From positions 62,001 through 126,000 of the forward strand of contig JAEPNK010000002.1 in NCBI GenBank assembly GCA_017643495.1: a DNA stretch of 64,000 bases, given 5' to 3'. How positions within the stretch are numbered: the first letter of the stretch is position 1; every line of letters starts with the position of its first letter. The DNA is from Rhizobiaceae bacterium. GTDB taxonomy: Bacteria > Pseudomonadota > Alphaproteobacteria > Rhizobiales > Rhizobiaceae. The notes below the pieces were generated by a model. The model worked only from the letters and a program-made list of their open reading frames with translations, was not told the DNA's origin and did no database searches. Positions 44,534-54,511 of the stretch are shown in pieces. A program made the translations under genes and the position numbers.

Positions 44534-45715
44534 ATGAGCAGTCGTGAAACTCGTTTTGATGTAATTGTGGTTGGCAGCGGCCTGGTGGGGCTGACCTGCG
44601 CCCTGGCTCTTTCGCGCCAGGGGCTGGACGTTGCCATTTGTTCACCTCTTTCAATGCGAAAAGATACCCGTACAACAGCCTTGTTGATGGACAGCATCCG
44701 CTATCTGGAAAAGCTTGATCTGTGGCAATATCTGGCCGGTTCAGCTTATCCGTTAAAAACAATGCGCATTGTTGATGGCAGCAACCGCCTGTTGCGCGCT
44801 CCCCAAACCGATTTCAGGGCCAGCGAAATTGGCCTCGAGTGTTTCGGATACAATGTCCAGAACCAGGCATTTGCAGATATTCTCGAACAGCATGTTGTTG
44901 CAGAGGAGCGGATAACCCGGGTTGAGGGCATGGCACGCGAGATATCGGTTTCGGGCAATGACATGCATGTTGATGTCGAAGCAGATGGAGACGTTGCAAA
45001 ATATACTGCCGGGTTTGTCGTCGGAGCAGACGGAGGAAACTCGATCGTTCGCAGGGAACTCGGTATAGACACCCGTCAATGGGAATACCCGCAATCAGCA
45101 ATCGTTCTTGATTTCAGCCACGAACACCCTTCACGAGGAACCAGCACTGAATTCCATACCGAAACCGGACCTTTCACGATTGTTCCAAGAAGCGAGCACA
45201 CGGCCGGTCTCGTCTGGCTTGAACGCCCTGATCAGGCGGAAAAGACGGTAGCGATGGAACAAACGGCCCTGGAAAACCTTCTGGAACGCAAAATGCAATC
45301 GTTTTTGGGTAAAATCACTCTACAATCCCCGCCTCGAGCCTTTCCAATGCGGGGTCTGGTTGCCAACCGGCTTGGTGACGGCAATTGGGCACTGGTTGGC
45401 GAAGCCGCGCATGTCTTTCCGCCGATCGGCGCACAGGGGTTCAATTTGGCCATGCGTGACATCAGCGCGCTTGAAACTGTTCTAGGCCGATTCACAACCC
45501 AGGAAAACCGCGGAGCGCAATATGCGAAAGCCCGGGAGGCTGATGTCAACCTCAGAACAAGGGCGGTTGATACTCTCAACAGAAGCCTGATTTCGCCATT
45601 TCTGCCTGTGCACCTTGTCAGGGGGATGGGATTTCATCTTCTTTCGGGGTTCCCGGCCCTCAGGAAAACCGTGATGCGCTTCGGAATATCCCCCGGTTTT
45701 CGCGCCCGGCGCTGA
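44534..45715 (+). CDS. UbiH/UbiF-type FAD-dependent hydroxylase
   Basis: 393-residue class A flavoprotein monooxygenase. FAD motifs are VVGSGLVGLTCALALSRQGLDV near the N-terminus, VGADGGNSIVRRELGID in the middle, and GEAAHVFPPIGAQGFNLAMRD. This pattern belongs to UbiH/UbiF/Coq6-like hydroxylases of the ubiquinone ring. Which ring position it modifies cannot be told. It is divergent from pcs across 139 bases and followed by a hairpin and hspQ. Confidence 0.9.
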   Translation: MSSRETRFDVIVVGSGLVGLTCALALSRQGLDVAICSPLSMRKDTRTTALLMDSIRYLEKLDLWQYLAGSAYPLKTMRIVDGSNRLLRAPQTDFRASEIGLECFGYNVQNQAFADILEQHVVAEERITRVEGMAREISVSGNDMHVDVEADGDVAKYTAGFVVGADGGNSIVRRELGIDTRQWEYPQSAIVLDFSHEHPSRGTSTEFHTETGPFTIVPRSEHTAGLVWLERPDQAEKTVAMEQTALENLLERKMQSFLGKITLQSPPRAFPMRGLVANRLGDGNWALVGEAAHVFPPIGAQGFNLAMRDISALETVLGRFTTQENRGAQYAKAREADVNLRTRAVDTLNRSLISPFLPVHLVRGMGFHLLSGFPALRKTVMRFGISPGFRARR

Positions 45716-45740
45716 AACTAGAGAGTTGATATTCAGCGCC
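45708..45740 (+). terminator. possible hairpin at the UbiH-like gene end
   Basis: GGCGCTGAA (45708-45716) overlaps the stop codon and pairs with TTCAGCGCC (45732-45740) around a 15-base loop. There is no T-run, so it may attenuate or terminate only weakly before hspQ. Symmetry is exact. Confidence 0.35.
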
Positions 45741-45784
45741 TGTGCAAATATATTTCAGGGTAACAGAATGAAAGTACGAGTACC

Positions 45785-46111
45785 GTGATAAGAACCGCGA
45801 AATATCATATTGGGCAAGTGGTGCGTCATCGCATCTTCCCGTTCCGCGGCGTGATTTTTGATGTCGATCCGGAGTTTGACAATACCGACGAATGGTATGA
45901 AGCCATACCAGAAGACATCCGGCCATCAAAAGAGCAGCCTTTTTACCACCTCTTTGCCGAAAACGAGGAAACGGAATACGTTGCCTATGTTTCCGAGCAG
46001 AACCTGCTTGTCGACCAATCTCACGAGCCATTGCGTCATCCCGAGATTGACGAACTGTTCGTGCAGAACGCGGACGGCACATACACGACCCGTGACATCT
46101 ACTGTCATTGA
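45785..46111 (+). CDS. hspQ: heat shock protein HspQ
   Basis: 108 residues matching the HspQ/YccV family: KYHIGQVVRHRIFPFRGVIFDVDPEF at the start, EWYEAIPEDIRPSKEQPFYHLFAEN in the middle, and VAYVSEQNLLVDQSHEPLRHPEI near the end. In E. coli HspQ is a Lon specificity factor and hemimethylated-DNA-binding protein. The start is GTG at 45785 with only a weak site upstream. It lies alone between the hydroxylase and lexA genes. Confidence 0.9.
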   Translation: MIRTAKYHIGQVVRHRIFPFRGVIFDVDPEFDNTDEWYEAIPEDIRPSKEQPFYHLFAENEETEYVAYVSEQNLLVDQSHEPLRHPEIDELFVQNADGTYTTRDIYCH

Positions 46112-46194
46112 CCGGTCGATGACTTCACTCCTGTGCCTGTTGTTTACAACCCGCTGATACGCCCTTTCAGCGCAAATTTGCTTGACACCTTGCG

Positions 46195-46233
46195 GAACAT
46201 ATGAAGAACATGTATGATGTTCGTGATTTGTTT
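46195..46233. promoter_or_regulatory. SOS box(es) before lexA
   Basis: GAAC-N7-GAAC at 46195-46209 matches the direct-repeat alphaproteobacterial LexA site. A second, weaker GTTC-N7-GTTT copy lies at 46219-46233 in the opposite orientation. Both sit in the 202-base hspQ-lexA gap, 81-119 bases from the lexA ATG, with a TTGACA element at 46182-46187 nearby. LexA autoregulation is expected. Confidence 0.75.
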
Positions 46234-46313
46234 CGGTGATTTGCAACTGGGTTGTTTTGCCGACTAATGAATCATACGCATATCGGAAAACACTATTGTC
46301 AGGATCGCGGCAC

Positions 46314-47051
46314 ATGCTGACCAAGAAACAACAAACACTTCTCCAGTTCATACACCAGAGGTTGCAGGATGAAGGTGTTCCTCCCTCGTTTGATGAAATG
46401 AAGGAGGCGCTCGACCTGAAATCCAAGTCAGGCATTCACCGGTTGATAACAGCACTGGAAGAACGGGGCTTCATCCGCCGCCTGCCAAACCGTGCGCGTG
46501 CCCTTGAGGTCATCAGGATACCGGAATCATGGGGTGGCACCTCAGGCGAACAGGATACTTCCCCGGTTGTTTCGACCGATTTTCAGCAACCAGGGTCCGA
46601 GAGCATTGCCCGCAGCTTCGTCGGCCGGCCCGCCAATGAAAACAGTCGCGATGGCACCTCAGAGGCAGGCATTTCCATTCCCGTCATGGGCAAGATTGCC
46701 GCCGGGGTTCCGATTTCAGCCATTCAGGACAATACGCATGCGGTTGCAGTCCCGCCCGAAATGATTGGTGGCGGCACCCATTTCGCGCTTACGGTTGAGG
46801 GCGATTCAATGATCAATGCCGGCATTCTTGATGGCGACACGGTAATCATACGCCAGGACAATACGGCAAGAACAGGCGAGATTGTTGTTGCTCTTGTCGA
46901 TGAAGAGGAAGCAACACTCAAGACTTTCCGTCGCGAGGGAACCGAAATCGCACTGGAAGCCGCAAACCCGGCCTATGAAACCCGCCGCCTTCAATCTGAC
47001 CGTGTTCAGGTACAGGGAAAGCTGGTAGGGCTTATCCGCCAATATCACTGA
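46314..47051 (+). CDS. lexA: SOS repressor LexA
   Basis: 245-residue repressor and self-cleaving protease. The winged helix-turn-helix is N-terminal ([26 protein letters not shown]...), the linker is long, cleavage is expected at A130-G131 in GKIAAGVPI, and the catalytic dyad is S165 (GDSM) with K203 (LKT). The ATG at 46314 gives the conserved MLTKKQ start, so the longer upstream frame is not used. Its last 20 bases overlap the comEC coding end on the other strand. Confidence 0.96.
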   Translation: MLTKKQQTLLQFIHQRLQDEGVPPSFDEMKEALDLKSKSGIHRLITALEERGFIRRLPNRARALEVIRIPESWGGTSGEQDTSPVVSTDFQQPGSESIARSFVGRPANENSRDGTSEAGISIPVMGKIAAGVPISAIQDNTHAVAVPPEMIGGGTHFALTVEGDSMINAGILDGDTVIIRQDNTARTGEIVVALVDEEEATLKTFRREGTEIALEAANPAYETRRLQSDRVQVQGKLVGLIRQYH

Positions 47052-49329
47052 CTGTTTCCACAGGGCGCACAATCCTGTTCCAGGGACGTGCGCTTTTCGG
47101 CAGGCCTGTACTGATACGGTAAGCGCCCTTCCCTTCAAACGGTTGGCTGCCGCTGACAAACCGGATTTCATGGGTTCCGTGGCGTTCGAAATCAATTCTT
47201 TTCAACACCAGCTCCGGCACTCTGTCACGGCAGTTCACCCACCACAATCTCGGCGCAACCAGAATGTCGGCTCTCCGGCAGGAGGATTGCAGCAGGTCGG
47301 GATCATACACCAGATGTAAAACCTTGCTGTTTGGCAGCACATGGATACATCGGTCGCGATTGCATTGATCCTTGCCCAGGCTCAGCCGCTTGATTGATCC
47401 GTCCGCCCATGCCTTCGCCCAGATACCGGTAACAAACCCGCCGAGTCGTGTATTGAACAGCACCAGTTCGCCGGTCTCGTTCCTCACCGCTGCAGCCCGT
47501 CCGTTCTCCGCAATGACAATATCGGGCGGAATTGACCTTTGCGGCAGCAGGAAAAACAGGGGAAGAATGGCAAAGCTGCAATATCGCAGCCGGGTTCGGG
47601 GAATTGTAAGACACGCAAGGAACAGGCCGAAAACACCGATCGAAGCCGTTGGCAACAATCCGGTCGTACCGTTGGGCGAGTGCTGTTCAACCAATCTTGC
47701 AATATCAACTACCGTTTCAATTCCGTAGCCGACAGGTATAAGCGCGATTGCTTCAAGCCCGTATGGCATGAGCAAAACCGAAGCCAGTACGAATGGCATC
47801 ACGATCAGGCTGACCACAGGCATGGCCAGAAGATTGGCAACAAGCCCCAAGGGTGCAACCAGGTTGAAATGCCATGCTGCAACAAATCCGGTCGCTGTTC
47901 CTGCTATCAGGCTGGTGATTGTGATACCCGCCAGGTAAGTGCCGAGATTTTTCCATAATCGCCATGACCAGTGGTGAAATGCCGGTTGCAAACCATGTTC
48001 CCGACGCTCCATGCGCTTGCGATTGATCAGCTCATAACCGGCAACAAGGGATGCCACAGCAGCAAATGACATCTGAAACCCCGGCGCAAAAAGGCTTTGG
48101 GGGCTTATCACCAATATGATCAGGGCAGAAATTGCCACGCTGCGCATGGTGATGGCCCGGCGGTCCATCAGCACCGCCAGCAGCATTACGGTAATCATGA
48201 TCCATGCGCGCTGGGTTGCAACACCTGCCCCGGACATAAACAGGTAAAATGTCGAACTGAAAAACCCCGCCGTGACCGCAAGCTTCTTCACCGGATAATG
48301 AAACGCCACCGAATGTATCCGCACAAGTATCAGGCGCACCAGCCAGACAACAGTCAAAGTAACCAGCGCCATGTGAAGGCCGGATATGGCAAGGATGTGC
48401 GCCAGTCCGCTACGCCTGAGTGCGTTCTGGATATCTTCCGGAATACCGGACTTGTTGCCGGTAACCAGTGCAACAGCAACTGCCCCGTTCGTACCCGGCA
48501 ATGCAGCGTGTATCCTGTTTTCTACTGAAATGCGGAACTTGTTGACTGCAATTGCAAAACGGGCAGTGATATCCGGTTTGAATTCATCGTTGCCGTGCTG
48601 CGGAGCACCCATGAAGAACCCGCTTCCGCCAAGCCTTTCAAACCAGGCAAAAAAGCCAAAATCATAACTGCCGGAAATCACCGGTCCCGAAACCGGTTGC
48701 AAGCGCACGATCCCCCGGATTGTCTCCCCGGGGAGAAAACGTTCATGACGTGCCGAGGCTGAAATACGCAGTCTGGCAGGCATGTTGTGCGGCTTGATGT
48801 TGCCAAGGCTTGCCGGTTGCACCACATAGCGTGCAGAGCCTCTTTTGTTTTGATCCGTTTCAATGACAATCGCATTGATTTCAGCCGTTATCTGGCGTTC
48901 GATTACTGGAGCTTGAGAACGCATGACAGCCAGTTTTCCGGCTACCATGCCGGCAAAAACTGCAGCAAGACCCACCATCATGAAATACGAGATACCGTGC
49001 CCGTTCATTCTCAGGCATAGCCAGACTGAAACCATCAGGCTCACCAGCAACGCCCATGGATTCGGTTCCGCCGGGGCCAGGAAGTAAACAGCAATACCCA
49101 GCGCAACAAAAACAGGGAGTACATTGAAACCGCTACCGGTTTCTGTTTCCAGCAGGAAGGCAGCCCCTGCCCTGTCCCTGGCGTCTTCCAAATAATGTTG
49201 AAGTCGCAGTTGAGACTTTCGGTATGGCGTGAGCTTGGAAATGCCCGCATGCGCCATTACTTTCCGGGAAAGAAAGGCACCAGCTTTCCCGGATGGCAAC
49301 TTCTGCTGATGCAGCTTGTCTTCCGTCAT
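47032..49329 (-). CDS. comEC: ComEC/Rec2 family DNA uptake membrane protein
   Basis: About 765 residues. An N-terminal DUF4131-like region follows a charged cytoplasmic part, then the central competence domain with [36 protein letters not shown] and multiple membrane helices. The C-terminal extracytoplasmic part begins at [23 protein letters not shown]. It lacks the metal-binding histidines of the MBL nuclease domain found in Bacillus ComEC, so it is shortened or degenerate, as in related genera. ATG 49329 is preferred over a longer frame; it is divergent from gltX over 136 bases. Confidence 0.88.
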   Translation of the reverse strand: MTEDKLHQQKLPSGKAGAFLSRKVMAHAGISKLTPYRKSQLRLQHYLEDARDRAGAAFLLETETGSGFNVLPVFVALGIAVYFLAPAEPNPWALLVSLMVSVWLCLRMNGHGISYFMMVGLAAVFAGMVAGKLAVMRSQAPVIERQITAEINAIVIETDQNKRGSARYVVQPASLGNIKPHNMPARLRISASARHERFLPGETIRGIVRLQPVSGPVISGSYDFGFFAWFERLGGSGFFMGAPQHGNDEFKPDITARFAIAVNKFRISVENRIHAALPGTNGAVAVALVTGNKSGIPEDIQNALRRSGLAHILAISGLHMALVTLTVVWLVRLILVRIHSVAFHYPVKKLAVTAGFFSSTFYLFMSGAGVATQRAWIMITVMLLAVLMDRRAITMRSVAISALIILVISPQSLFAPGFQMSFAAVASLVAGYELINRKRMERREHGLQPAFHHWSWRLWKNLGTYLAGITITSLIAGTATGFVAAWHFNLVAPLGLVANLLAMPVVSLIVMPFVLASVLLMPYGLEAIALIPVGYGIETVVDIARLVEQHSPNGTTGLLPTASIGVFGLFLACLTIPRTRLRYCSFAILPLFFLLPQRSIPPDIVIAENGRAAAVRNETGELVLFNTRLGGFVTGIWAKAWADGSIKRLSLGKDQCNRDRCIHVLPNSKVLHLVYDPDLLQSSCRRADILVAPRLWWVNCRDRVPELVLKRIDFERHGTHEIRFVSGSQPFEGKGAYRISTGLPKSARPWNRIVRPVETVSDIGG

Positions 49330-49465
49330 GTTTCCCCACACTGCCCCTGTGCATGACGCCGGCTCCCATACCCTTGTGTCTTTCCCGGCTTGTGCTACAT
49401 GAGCGGCAACCATCAAATACCGAAACACCCTTGTCTGCAAGGCAGGCCAGCCATCTGGAACATTC

Positions 49466-50884
49466 ATGCCGCAAAACGTTGTCACCCGCTTCGCACCCTC
49501 TCCCACCGGATTTCTCCACATTGGCGGGGCAAGGACTGCCCTGTTCAACTGGCTCTATGCCAAGGCCAATGGCGGGAAAATGCTCTTGCGTATCGAGGAC
49601 ACGGATCGTAGCCGGTCAACTGAAGAAGCCATAGATGCGATCATGGATGGCATGAAATGGCTGGGGCTGGACTGGGATGACGAACCTCATTTCCAGTACG
49701 CCGGTGCGGACCGCCACAGGCAAGTGGCCCATGAGATGGTGGCCAACGGCTCGGCTTACAAATGCACATGCACGGCCGAGGAACTGGCTGCCATGCGTGA
49801 AAAGGCACAGGCTGAAGGACGCCCGCCCCACTATGACGGCACGTGCCGGGATCGCGACCCGAAATCCATATCTCCCGACACGTCATACGTCATACGGCTC
49901 AAAACCCCTCTGGAGGGAGAAACTGCCGTCAATGACAAGGTACAGGGTGTGGTTCGGTTTCCCAACAAGGATCTGGATGACCTGATCCTGCTCCGTTCAG
50001 ATGGCAACCCCACCTACATGCTGGCTGTTGTTGTTGATGACCATGACATGGGAATAACACACATCATCAGGGGGGATGACCACCTGACAAATGCGGCTAA
50101 GCAGACGCTTATTTTCGAGGGCATGGGATGGTCAGTACCTGAAATGGCACACATTCCCCTGATTCACGGCGCGGATGGAGCAAAGCTCTCCAAACGTCAC
50201 GGTGCCATTGGTGCTGAAAAATATCGTGCCATGGGCTACCTTCCTGATGCGCTGTGCAACTATCTTGTGCGTCTGGGCTGGGCTCACGGCGATGATGAAA
50301 TAATCAGCCGCAGCCAAATGGTCGACTGGTTCGGTTTTGATGGCATGAACAAGGCTGCATCACGGTTTGACTTTGCCAAACTGGATGCGATCAATGGCCA
50401 TTACATCCGCAATTGCGAGGATGGGCTGCTTCTGGAAACAATGCTTGATGTATTGAGGGAAGCAGATCCCAACTCCATTGTTCTCAAGGGACTGAACGAA
50501 GAAACGAGGACAATGTTGTTGCGGGGCATGTCTGCATTCAAGGAACGTGCAAAAACCCTTGTCGACCTGGCGGACAAGGCATCGTTCATCTTTGCCACCT
50601 TGCCCCTTCCAATGGAGGACAAGGCAGCAAAACTGCTGGATGAAGACGGAAAAAATGTTGTTGCCGGAATGATTCCCGAACTTGAAAAAATTACGGACTG
50701 GACACCGGAAAACATAGAAACGGCAATTCGTGGATATGCAGAAGTACAGGATTTGAAACTGGGCAAGGTTGCACAACCGCTTCGCGCGGCAGTAACCGGG
50801 CTTGCCACATCTCCGGGAGCATTCGATGTGTTGAGAATCCTGGGAAAACACGAAGCCCTGAGCCGCCTGAAACACACTGTGTGA
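49466..50884 (+). CDS. gltX: glutamyl-tRNA synthetase
   Basis: 472-residue class I synthetase of the GlxRS group. HIGH variant appears as [21 protein letters not shown] at the N-terminus and KMSKS as KLSKRHGA near 240. The C-terminal anticodon-binding region ([27 protein letters not shown]) is complete. It is typical of the order for gltX to precede gltA. The start follows no strong site, but the conserved [15 protein letters not shown] opening supports the ATG at 49466. Confidence 0.95.
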   Translation: MPQNVVTRFAPSPTGFLHIGGARTALFNWLYAKANGGKMLLRIEDTDRSRSTEEAIDAIMDGMKWLGLDWDDEPHFQYAGADRHRQVAHEMVANGSAYKCTCTAEELAAMREKAQAEGRPPHYDGTCRDRDPKSISPDTSYVIRLKTPLEGETAVNDKVQGVVRFPNKDLDDLILLRSDGNPTYMLAVVVDDHDMGITHIIRGDDHLTNAAKQTLIFEGMGWSVPEMAHIPLIHGADGAKLSKRHGAIGAEKYRAMGYLPDALCNYLVRLGWAHGDDEIISRSQMVDWFGFDGMNKAASRFDFAKLDAINGHYIRNCEDGLLLETMLDVLREADPNSIVLKGLNEETRTMLLRGMSAFKERAKTLVDLADKASFIFATLPLPMEDKAAKLLDEDGKNVVAGMIPELEKITDWTPENIETAIRGYAEVQDLKLGKVAQPLRAAVTGLATSPGAFDVLRILGKHEALSRLKHTV

Positions 50885-51040
50885 AGATGCGACCCTTTGC
50901 ACACGGGGCAAACTGTCAAGAGGCGGCGGGTATACTGTTGTCGCACTTGTGTCACACGAATAAATCATATAGCAAAAACACCACGTAAGCGTACCAGCTG
51001 GTCGCTTGGTTTACTGCAAAACCGGTAACCGCGGCGAAAA

Positions 51041-51057
51041 CTGTCAATCCCTGACAG
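51041..51057 (+). promoter_or_regulatory. short hairpin in the gltA upstream region
   Basis: CTGTCA-ATCCC-TGACAG is an exact six-base-stem dyad in the 249-base gltX-gltA gap, 77-93 bases before the gltA ATG. The gap also holds a TATACT at 50931-50936 and a GAGGAG ribosome binding site just before the ATG. No clear -35 pairs with the TATACT. It may be an operator or leader stem; function unknown. Confidence 0.3.
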
Positions 51058-51133
51058 GGTGCCTCCCTTGCGATGAAGTCCACACTTTATCGGGAGCGCA
51101 ATCGCCTTACCTGAATTTGAGAGGAGTACTGAC

Positions 51134-52423
51134 ATGGCAAATGATAAGGCGACCCTTACGATCGGGGACAAGAGTTGGGACTTTCCGGTCCACTCGCCAA
51201 GTGTCGGTCCTGATGTCATAGACATTACAACACTTTACAAGGAGACGGGTTGTTTCACATTTGACCCCGGCTTCACATCAACAGCAGCATGTGAAAGTGA
51301 CATCACCTATATTGACGGTGACGAGGGCATACTTCTCCATCGCGGATACCCGATTGAGCAATTGGCAGAGAAAGGCGATTTCCTGGAAACTTGCTATCTG
51401 CTGCTTTATGGCGAATTGCCGACAAAGGAACAAGGCGATGAATTCCGTCACCGTGTGACTTATCACACCATGGTGCATGAGCAAATGAACCGCTTCTTTA
51501 CCGGTTTTCGCCGCGATGCACACCCAATGTCCATCATGTGTGGTTCCGTTGGCGCCCTCTCCGCCTTCTACCACGATTCAACAGACATTTCGGATGAAAA
51601 ACAGCGCATGATCGCTTCCCTGCGCATGATTGCCAAAATGCCAACACTGGCGGCAATGGCATACAAGTATCACGTAGGTCAGCCGTTTGTTTATCCGCGC
51701 AACGACCTTGGCTATGCCGCAAACTTCCTTCAAATGTGCTTTGCCGTGCCTGCCGAGGATTACAAGGTCAATCCGGTTCTTGCCAAGGCAATGGATACGA
51801 TCTTCATCCTCCATGCAGACCATGAACAGAACGCTTCAACATCAACTGTAAGGTTGGCTGGTTCTTCTGGTGCAAATCCGTTTGCCTGTATTGCTGCGGG
51901 CATTGCCTGCCTGTGGGGACCTGCCCATGGTGGCGCAAACGAGGCAGCGCTGAACATGCTTGAGGAAATTGGTTCTGTCGATCGCATTCCCGAGTACATC
52001 GCCAAGGCCAAGGACAAAAACGATCCGTTCAGGCTGATGGGCTTCGGCCACCGGGTATACAAGAATTACGACCCGCGTGCGCGCCTGATGCAGAAAACAA
52101 CCCACGACGTGCTGAATGAACTCGGCATACATGATGACCCAATCCTTCAGGTCGCCATGGAACTGGAGAAAATTGCACTTACTGACGATTATTTTGTTGA
52201 AAAGAAACTCTACCCGAACATTGATTTCTACTCAGGTATCACTCTGAAAGCATTGGGCTTCCCGACAAACATGTTCACCGTACTGTTTGCCCTTGCCCGA
52301 ACAGTTGGCTGGATCGCACAGTGGAAGGAAATGATCGAGGATCCGAAACAAAAGATCGGCCGTCCACGCCAGCTTTATACCGGCGCCACATCCCGCGATT
52401 ATGTGGAAGTCAAGGATCGCTGA
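51134..52423 (+). CDS. gltA: citrate synthase
   Basis: 429-residue type II (Gram-negative, hexameric) citrate synthase that condenses oxaloacetate and acetyl-CoA. The catalytic histidines and Asp regions are seen as [34 protein letters not shown] and [14 protein letters not shown]. The N-terminal domain with the NADH-site-like Cys/Lys region is present. ATG follows GAGGAG at eight bases. It is transcribed towards lpxB and ends at a bidirectional terminator. Confidence 0.96.
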   Translation: MANDKATLTIGDKSWDFPVHSPSVGPDVIDITTLYKETGCFTFDPGFTSTAACESDITYIDGDEGILLHRGYPIEQLAEKGDFLETCYLLLYGELPTKEQGDEFRHRVTYHTMVHEQMNRFFTGFRRDAHPMSIMCGSVGALSAFYHDSTDISDEKQRMIASLRMIAKMPTLAAMAYKYHVGQPFVYPRNDLGYAANFLQMCFAVPAEDYKVNPVLAKAMDTIFILHADHEQNASTSTVRLAGSSGANPFACIAAGIACLWGPAHGGANEAALNMLEEIGSVDRIPEYIAKAKDKNDPFRLMGFGHRVYKNYDPRARLMQKTTHDVLNELGIHDDPILQVAMELEKIALTDDYFVEKKLYPNIDFYSGITLKALGFPTNMFTVLFALARTVGWIAQWKEMIEDPKQKIGRPRQLYTGATSRDYVEVKDR

Positions 52424-52442
52424 ATTTCAGTGTAAACACTTT

Positions 52443-52470
52443 AAAAGGCCGGGTTTTGCTCCGGCCTTTT
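52443..52470. terminator. bidirectional terminator between gltA and lpxB
   Basis: AAAAGGCCGG (52443-52452) and CCGGCCTTTT (52461-52470) form a GC-rich stem with an eight-base loop, followed by T-rich DNA on the plus strand and preceded by A-rich DNA, so it can end transcripts from both sides. It overlaps the last base of the lpxB stop. Confidence 0.85.
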
Positions 52471-53630
52471 TATTTGCCCGCTTTTCTGTTTGCCAGCTCA
52501 AGAAGTTTTCTGGCAGCTATGATCTGGGGCGGCTCATCCTGCCTTAGATTTCTTGCCACCACTTCAAACCCCTCCAATTGCGCCTGCCGTTCGGGGCTGT
52601 CTGTGGCCAGTCTTTCCAGCATGCGGCCAAGATGGTGAGGATGGCTGTTTTCGTTGAGTTTTTCCGGAACAAACGGATAGTCAGCTACAAGGTTTGGCAG
52701 GCATGTCGTCCATGCGGTTATCAGGTGACGCAGCAACATCATCATCCGGTCCAGCTTGTAAATCGAGATCATCGGAACCCGATATGCTGCCAGTTCAAGC
52801 GTTACTGTTCCTGAAGCACAAAGCGCCACATCTGCATTCAGGAACGCGGCCTCCTTGTCCTCGTCTGACGATACAATACGTGGCTTGACCGGCCATTGGG
52901 AGACTTCATTGGCAATCTCATCAGAAAAACGCTCAACGACAGGAAGTGTCACTTCAAACTGAACCTTCTTCCGCTGCTGCAAGAATTCCAGCGTATCCCG
53001 GATCACCGGCATCAACAGCTTGAGTTCACTTCGCCGCGACCCCGGCAATACGACCAGCTGGACAGGCGTATTGGGCTTTTTGCGCCCTGTTGCAGGGAGA
53101 TCGGATAGCATCGATGCAATCGGATGCCCCACATAACTGGTTTCCGGTCCGCCAAGCTCTTTCATCAAGTCCGGTTCAAAGGGTAGCAGCGCCAGAATGT
53201 GATCAATATAGGGGGCGATCTTGCGCGCCCTTCCCGGTCGCCACGCCCATACGGAAGGAGCCACGAATTTGACAATCCGGATGGACGGGTTTTGTTTTCT
53301 GACCCTTTTCGCAACCCGGTAGGCAAATTCGGGACTGTCAATCAACAGCAGAACGTCCGGCTTTTCGCGGATTATGTCATCCGCCGTCTGCCTTATCCTG
53401 CTCAACAGTTGCGGCAGGCGGGCCACAACACCGGATATTCCCATGACGGACAAATCGGATGTCTCGAACAGGCTTTTCATGCCCGCTTTCTGCATGTTGC
53501 GGCCTGCCAGACCAACCGCATCAATTTCCGCTCCCAGATCGGAAAACGCCTGCAGAATTCTTGCCCCAAGAATATCCCCGGATTCTTCCCCGACAACAAA
53601 GTAGACTTTGACAGGGGCAGCTTGTGTCAT
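52470..53630 (-). CDS. lpxB: lipid-A-disaccharide synthase
   Basis: About 386 residues. Glycosyltransferase family 19 motifs: GEESGDILGARIL at the start, FVAPSVWAWRPGRARKIA in the middle and LPGSRRSELKLLMPV. LpxB joins UDP-diacylglucosamine and lipid X to make the lipid A disaccharide at the inner membrane. ATG 53630 overlaps the lpxI stop by four bases (ATGA); another ATG nine bases upstream is possible. Last gene of the lipid A operon, ending in the shared terminator. Confidence 0.95.
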   Translation of the reverse strand: MTQAAPVKVYFVVGEESGDILGARILQAFSDLGAEIDAVGLAGRNMQKAGMKSLFETSDLSVMGISGVVARLPQLLSRIRQTADDIIREKPDVLLLIDSPEFAYRVAKRVRKQNPSIRIVKFVAPSVWAWRPGRARKIAPYIDHILALLPFEPDLMKELGGPETSYVGHPIASMLSDLPATGRKKPNTPVQLVVLPGSRRSELKLLMPVIRDTLEFLQQRKKVQFEVTLPVVERFSDEIANEVSQWPVKPRIVSSDEDKEAAFLNADVALCASGTVTLELAAYRVPMISIYKLDRMMMLLRHLITAWTTCLPNLVADYPFVPEKLNENSHPHHLGRMLERLATDSPERQAQLEGFEVVARNLRQDEPPQIIAARKLLELANRKAGK

Positions 53631-54505
53631 GCGTCCCATGCCCCTTGCGCAGTCTCCATCCCGTGGATGAAGACACCCTCACGCTTTGCTGCAGAAAGGG
53701 TTTCACTGCGCGCCAAAACAAGTGAATGGCCCGCTTCAATTGCAACGCCCCTGAGGCCGGCAGCAGAAATCATCTCGATTGTTTTCGGACCAATGGCAGG
53801 CAGGTCAGCTCTCATGTCCTGTCCGGGCTTCATCGTTTTGACCAGCACACCATGGGTTCCGTTCTCGTACAATCTTCCTGATGCACGCATGCCTGCAACC
53901 CTTTCCAGCATGCCGTCGGTACCTTCAATGCCTTCTACAGCCACAACACGTCCACCAACGGCCACTGCTGCTTGTCCAATATCCAGTTTACCCAGCAGTT
54001 TACAGGCTTCGAACGCTTTTTCTATATTGCGTTTCGCTGTCCGGGACGGGGTTGCGCCAGCTATCTTCCCTTTTTCTGCAAGCAGTTCGGGCAGAACGTC
54101 ATGCACGCCAAGTACTTCAATTCCCTTGCTTCCAAACAGGTCGATAACACCGCTCAGCAGAGAATTGTCACCACCGATCATGAAAGCCATTACACGCGGC
54201 AGGGAAGCCATGGCGCCCATATCCATCTTGCTCAGCTCGATTTTGGGGCGGGTTACACTGCCAGCAAGCAAAACCTGCCGAACACCGGATTGTTTGAGAT
54301 GCTTGAAAAATGCACCAAGCTGCCCCCAGGCAAATACCTTGTGCTCAAAGTTTTCAAGCCAAGGTTCTGTTTCACCCTCGATCCCGACCAGAACCGGTGA
54401 TCTTCCCTTGGCCATGAGACCGGCAACCAGTTCACCGGGCAATTGTCCCCGGCCAACCACAATGGCAATATTGCCATCTTGTTGCGATGCGTTATCAGAC
54501 TGCAT
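53627..54505 (-). CDS. lpxI: UDP-2,3-diacylglucosamine diphosphatase LpxI
   Basis: 292 residues of the LpxI (DUF1009) family, which hydrolyses UDP-diacylglucosamine to lipid X and replaces the calcineurin-like LpxH in alphaproteobacteria. Seen: IAIVVGRGQLPGELVAGLMAKG at the start and SVTRPKIELSKMDMGAMASLPR in the middle, then PVLVKTMKPGQDMRADLPAIGPKTIE-type sequence at the end. Operon position between lpxA and lpxB fits its step. Gaps are six bases to lpxA and a four-base overlap with lpxB. Confidence 0.93.
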   Translation of the reverse strand: MQSDNASQQDGNIAIVVGRGQLPGELVAGLMAKGRSPVLVGIEGETEPWLENFEHKVFAWGQLGAFFKHLKQSGVRQVLLAGSVTRPKIELSKMDMGAMASLPRVMAFMIGGDNSLLSGVIDLFGSKGIEVLGVHDVLPELLAEKGKIAGATPSRTAKRNIEKAFEACKLLGKLDIGQAAVAVGGRVVAVEGIEGTDGMLERVAGMRASGRLYENGTHGVLVKTMKPGQDMRADLPAIGPKTIEMISAAGLRGVAIEAGHSLVLARSETLSAAKREGVFIHGMETAQGAWDA

Positions 54506-54511
54506 CGCTTC

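Noticed and set aside
50947-50960. TGTGTCACA-like dyad after gltX as a CRP/FNR site
   Set aside because: The match is short and lacks the spacing of a real CRP or FNR box.
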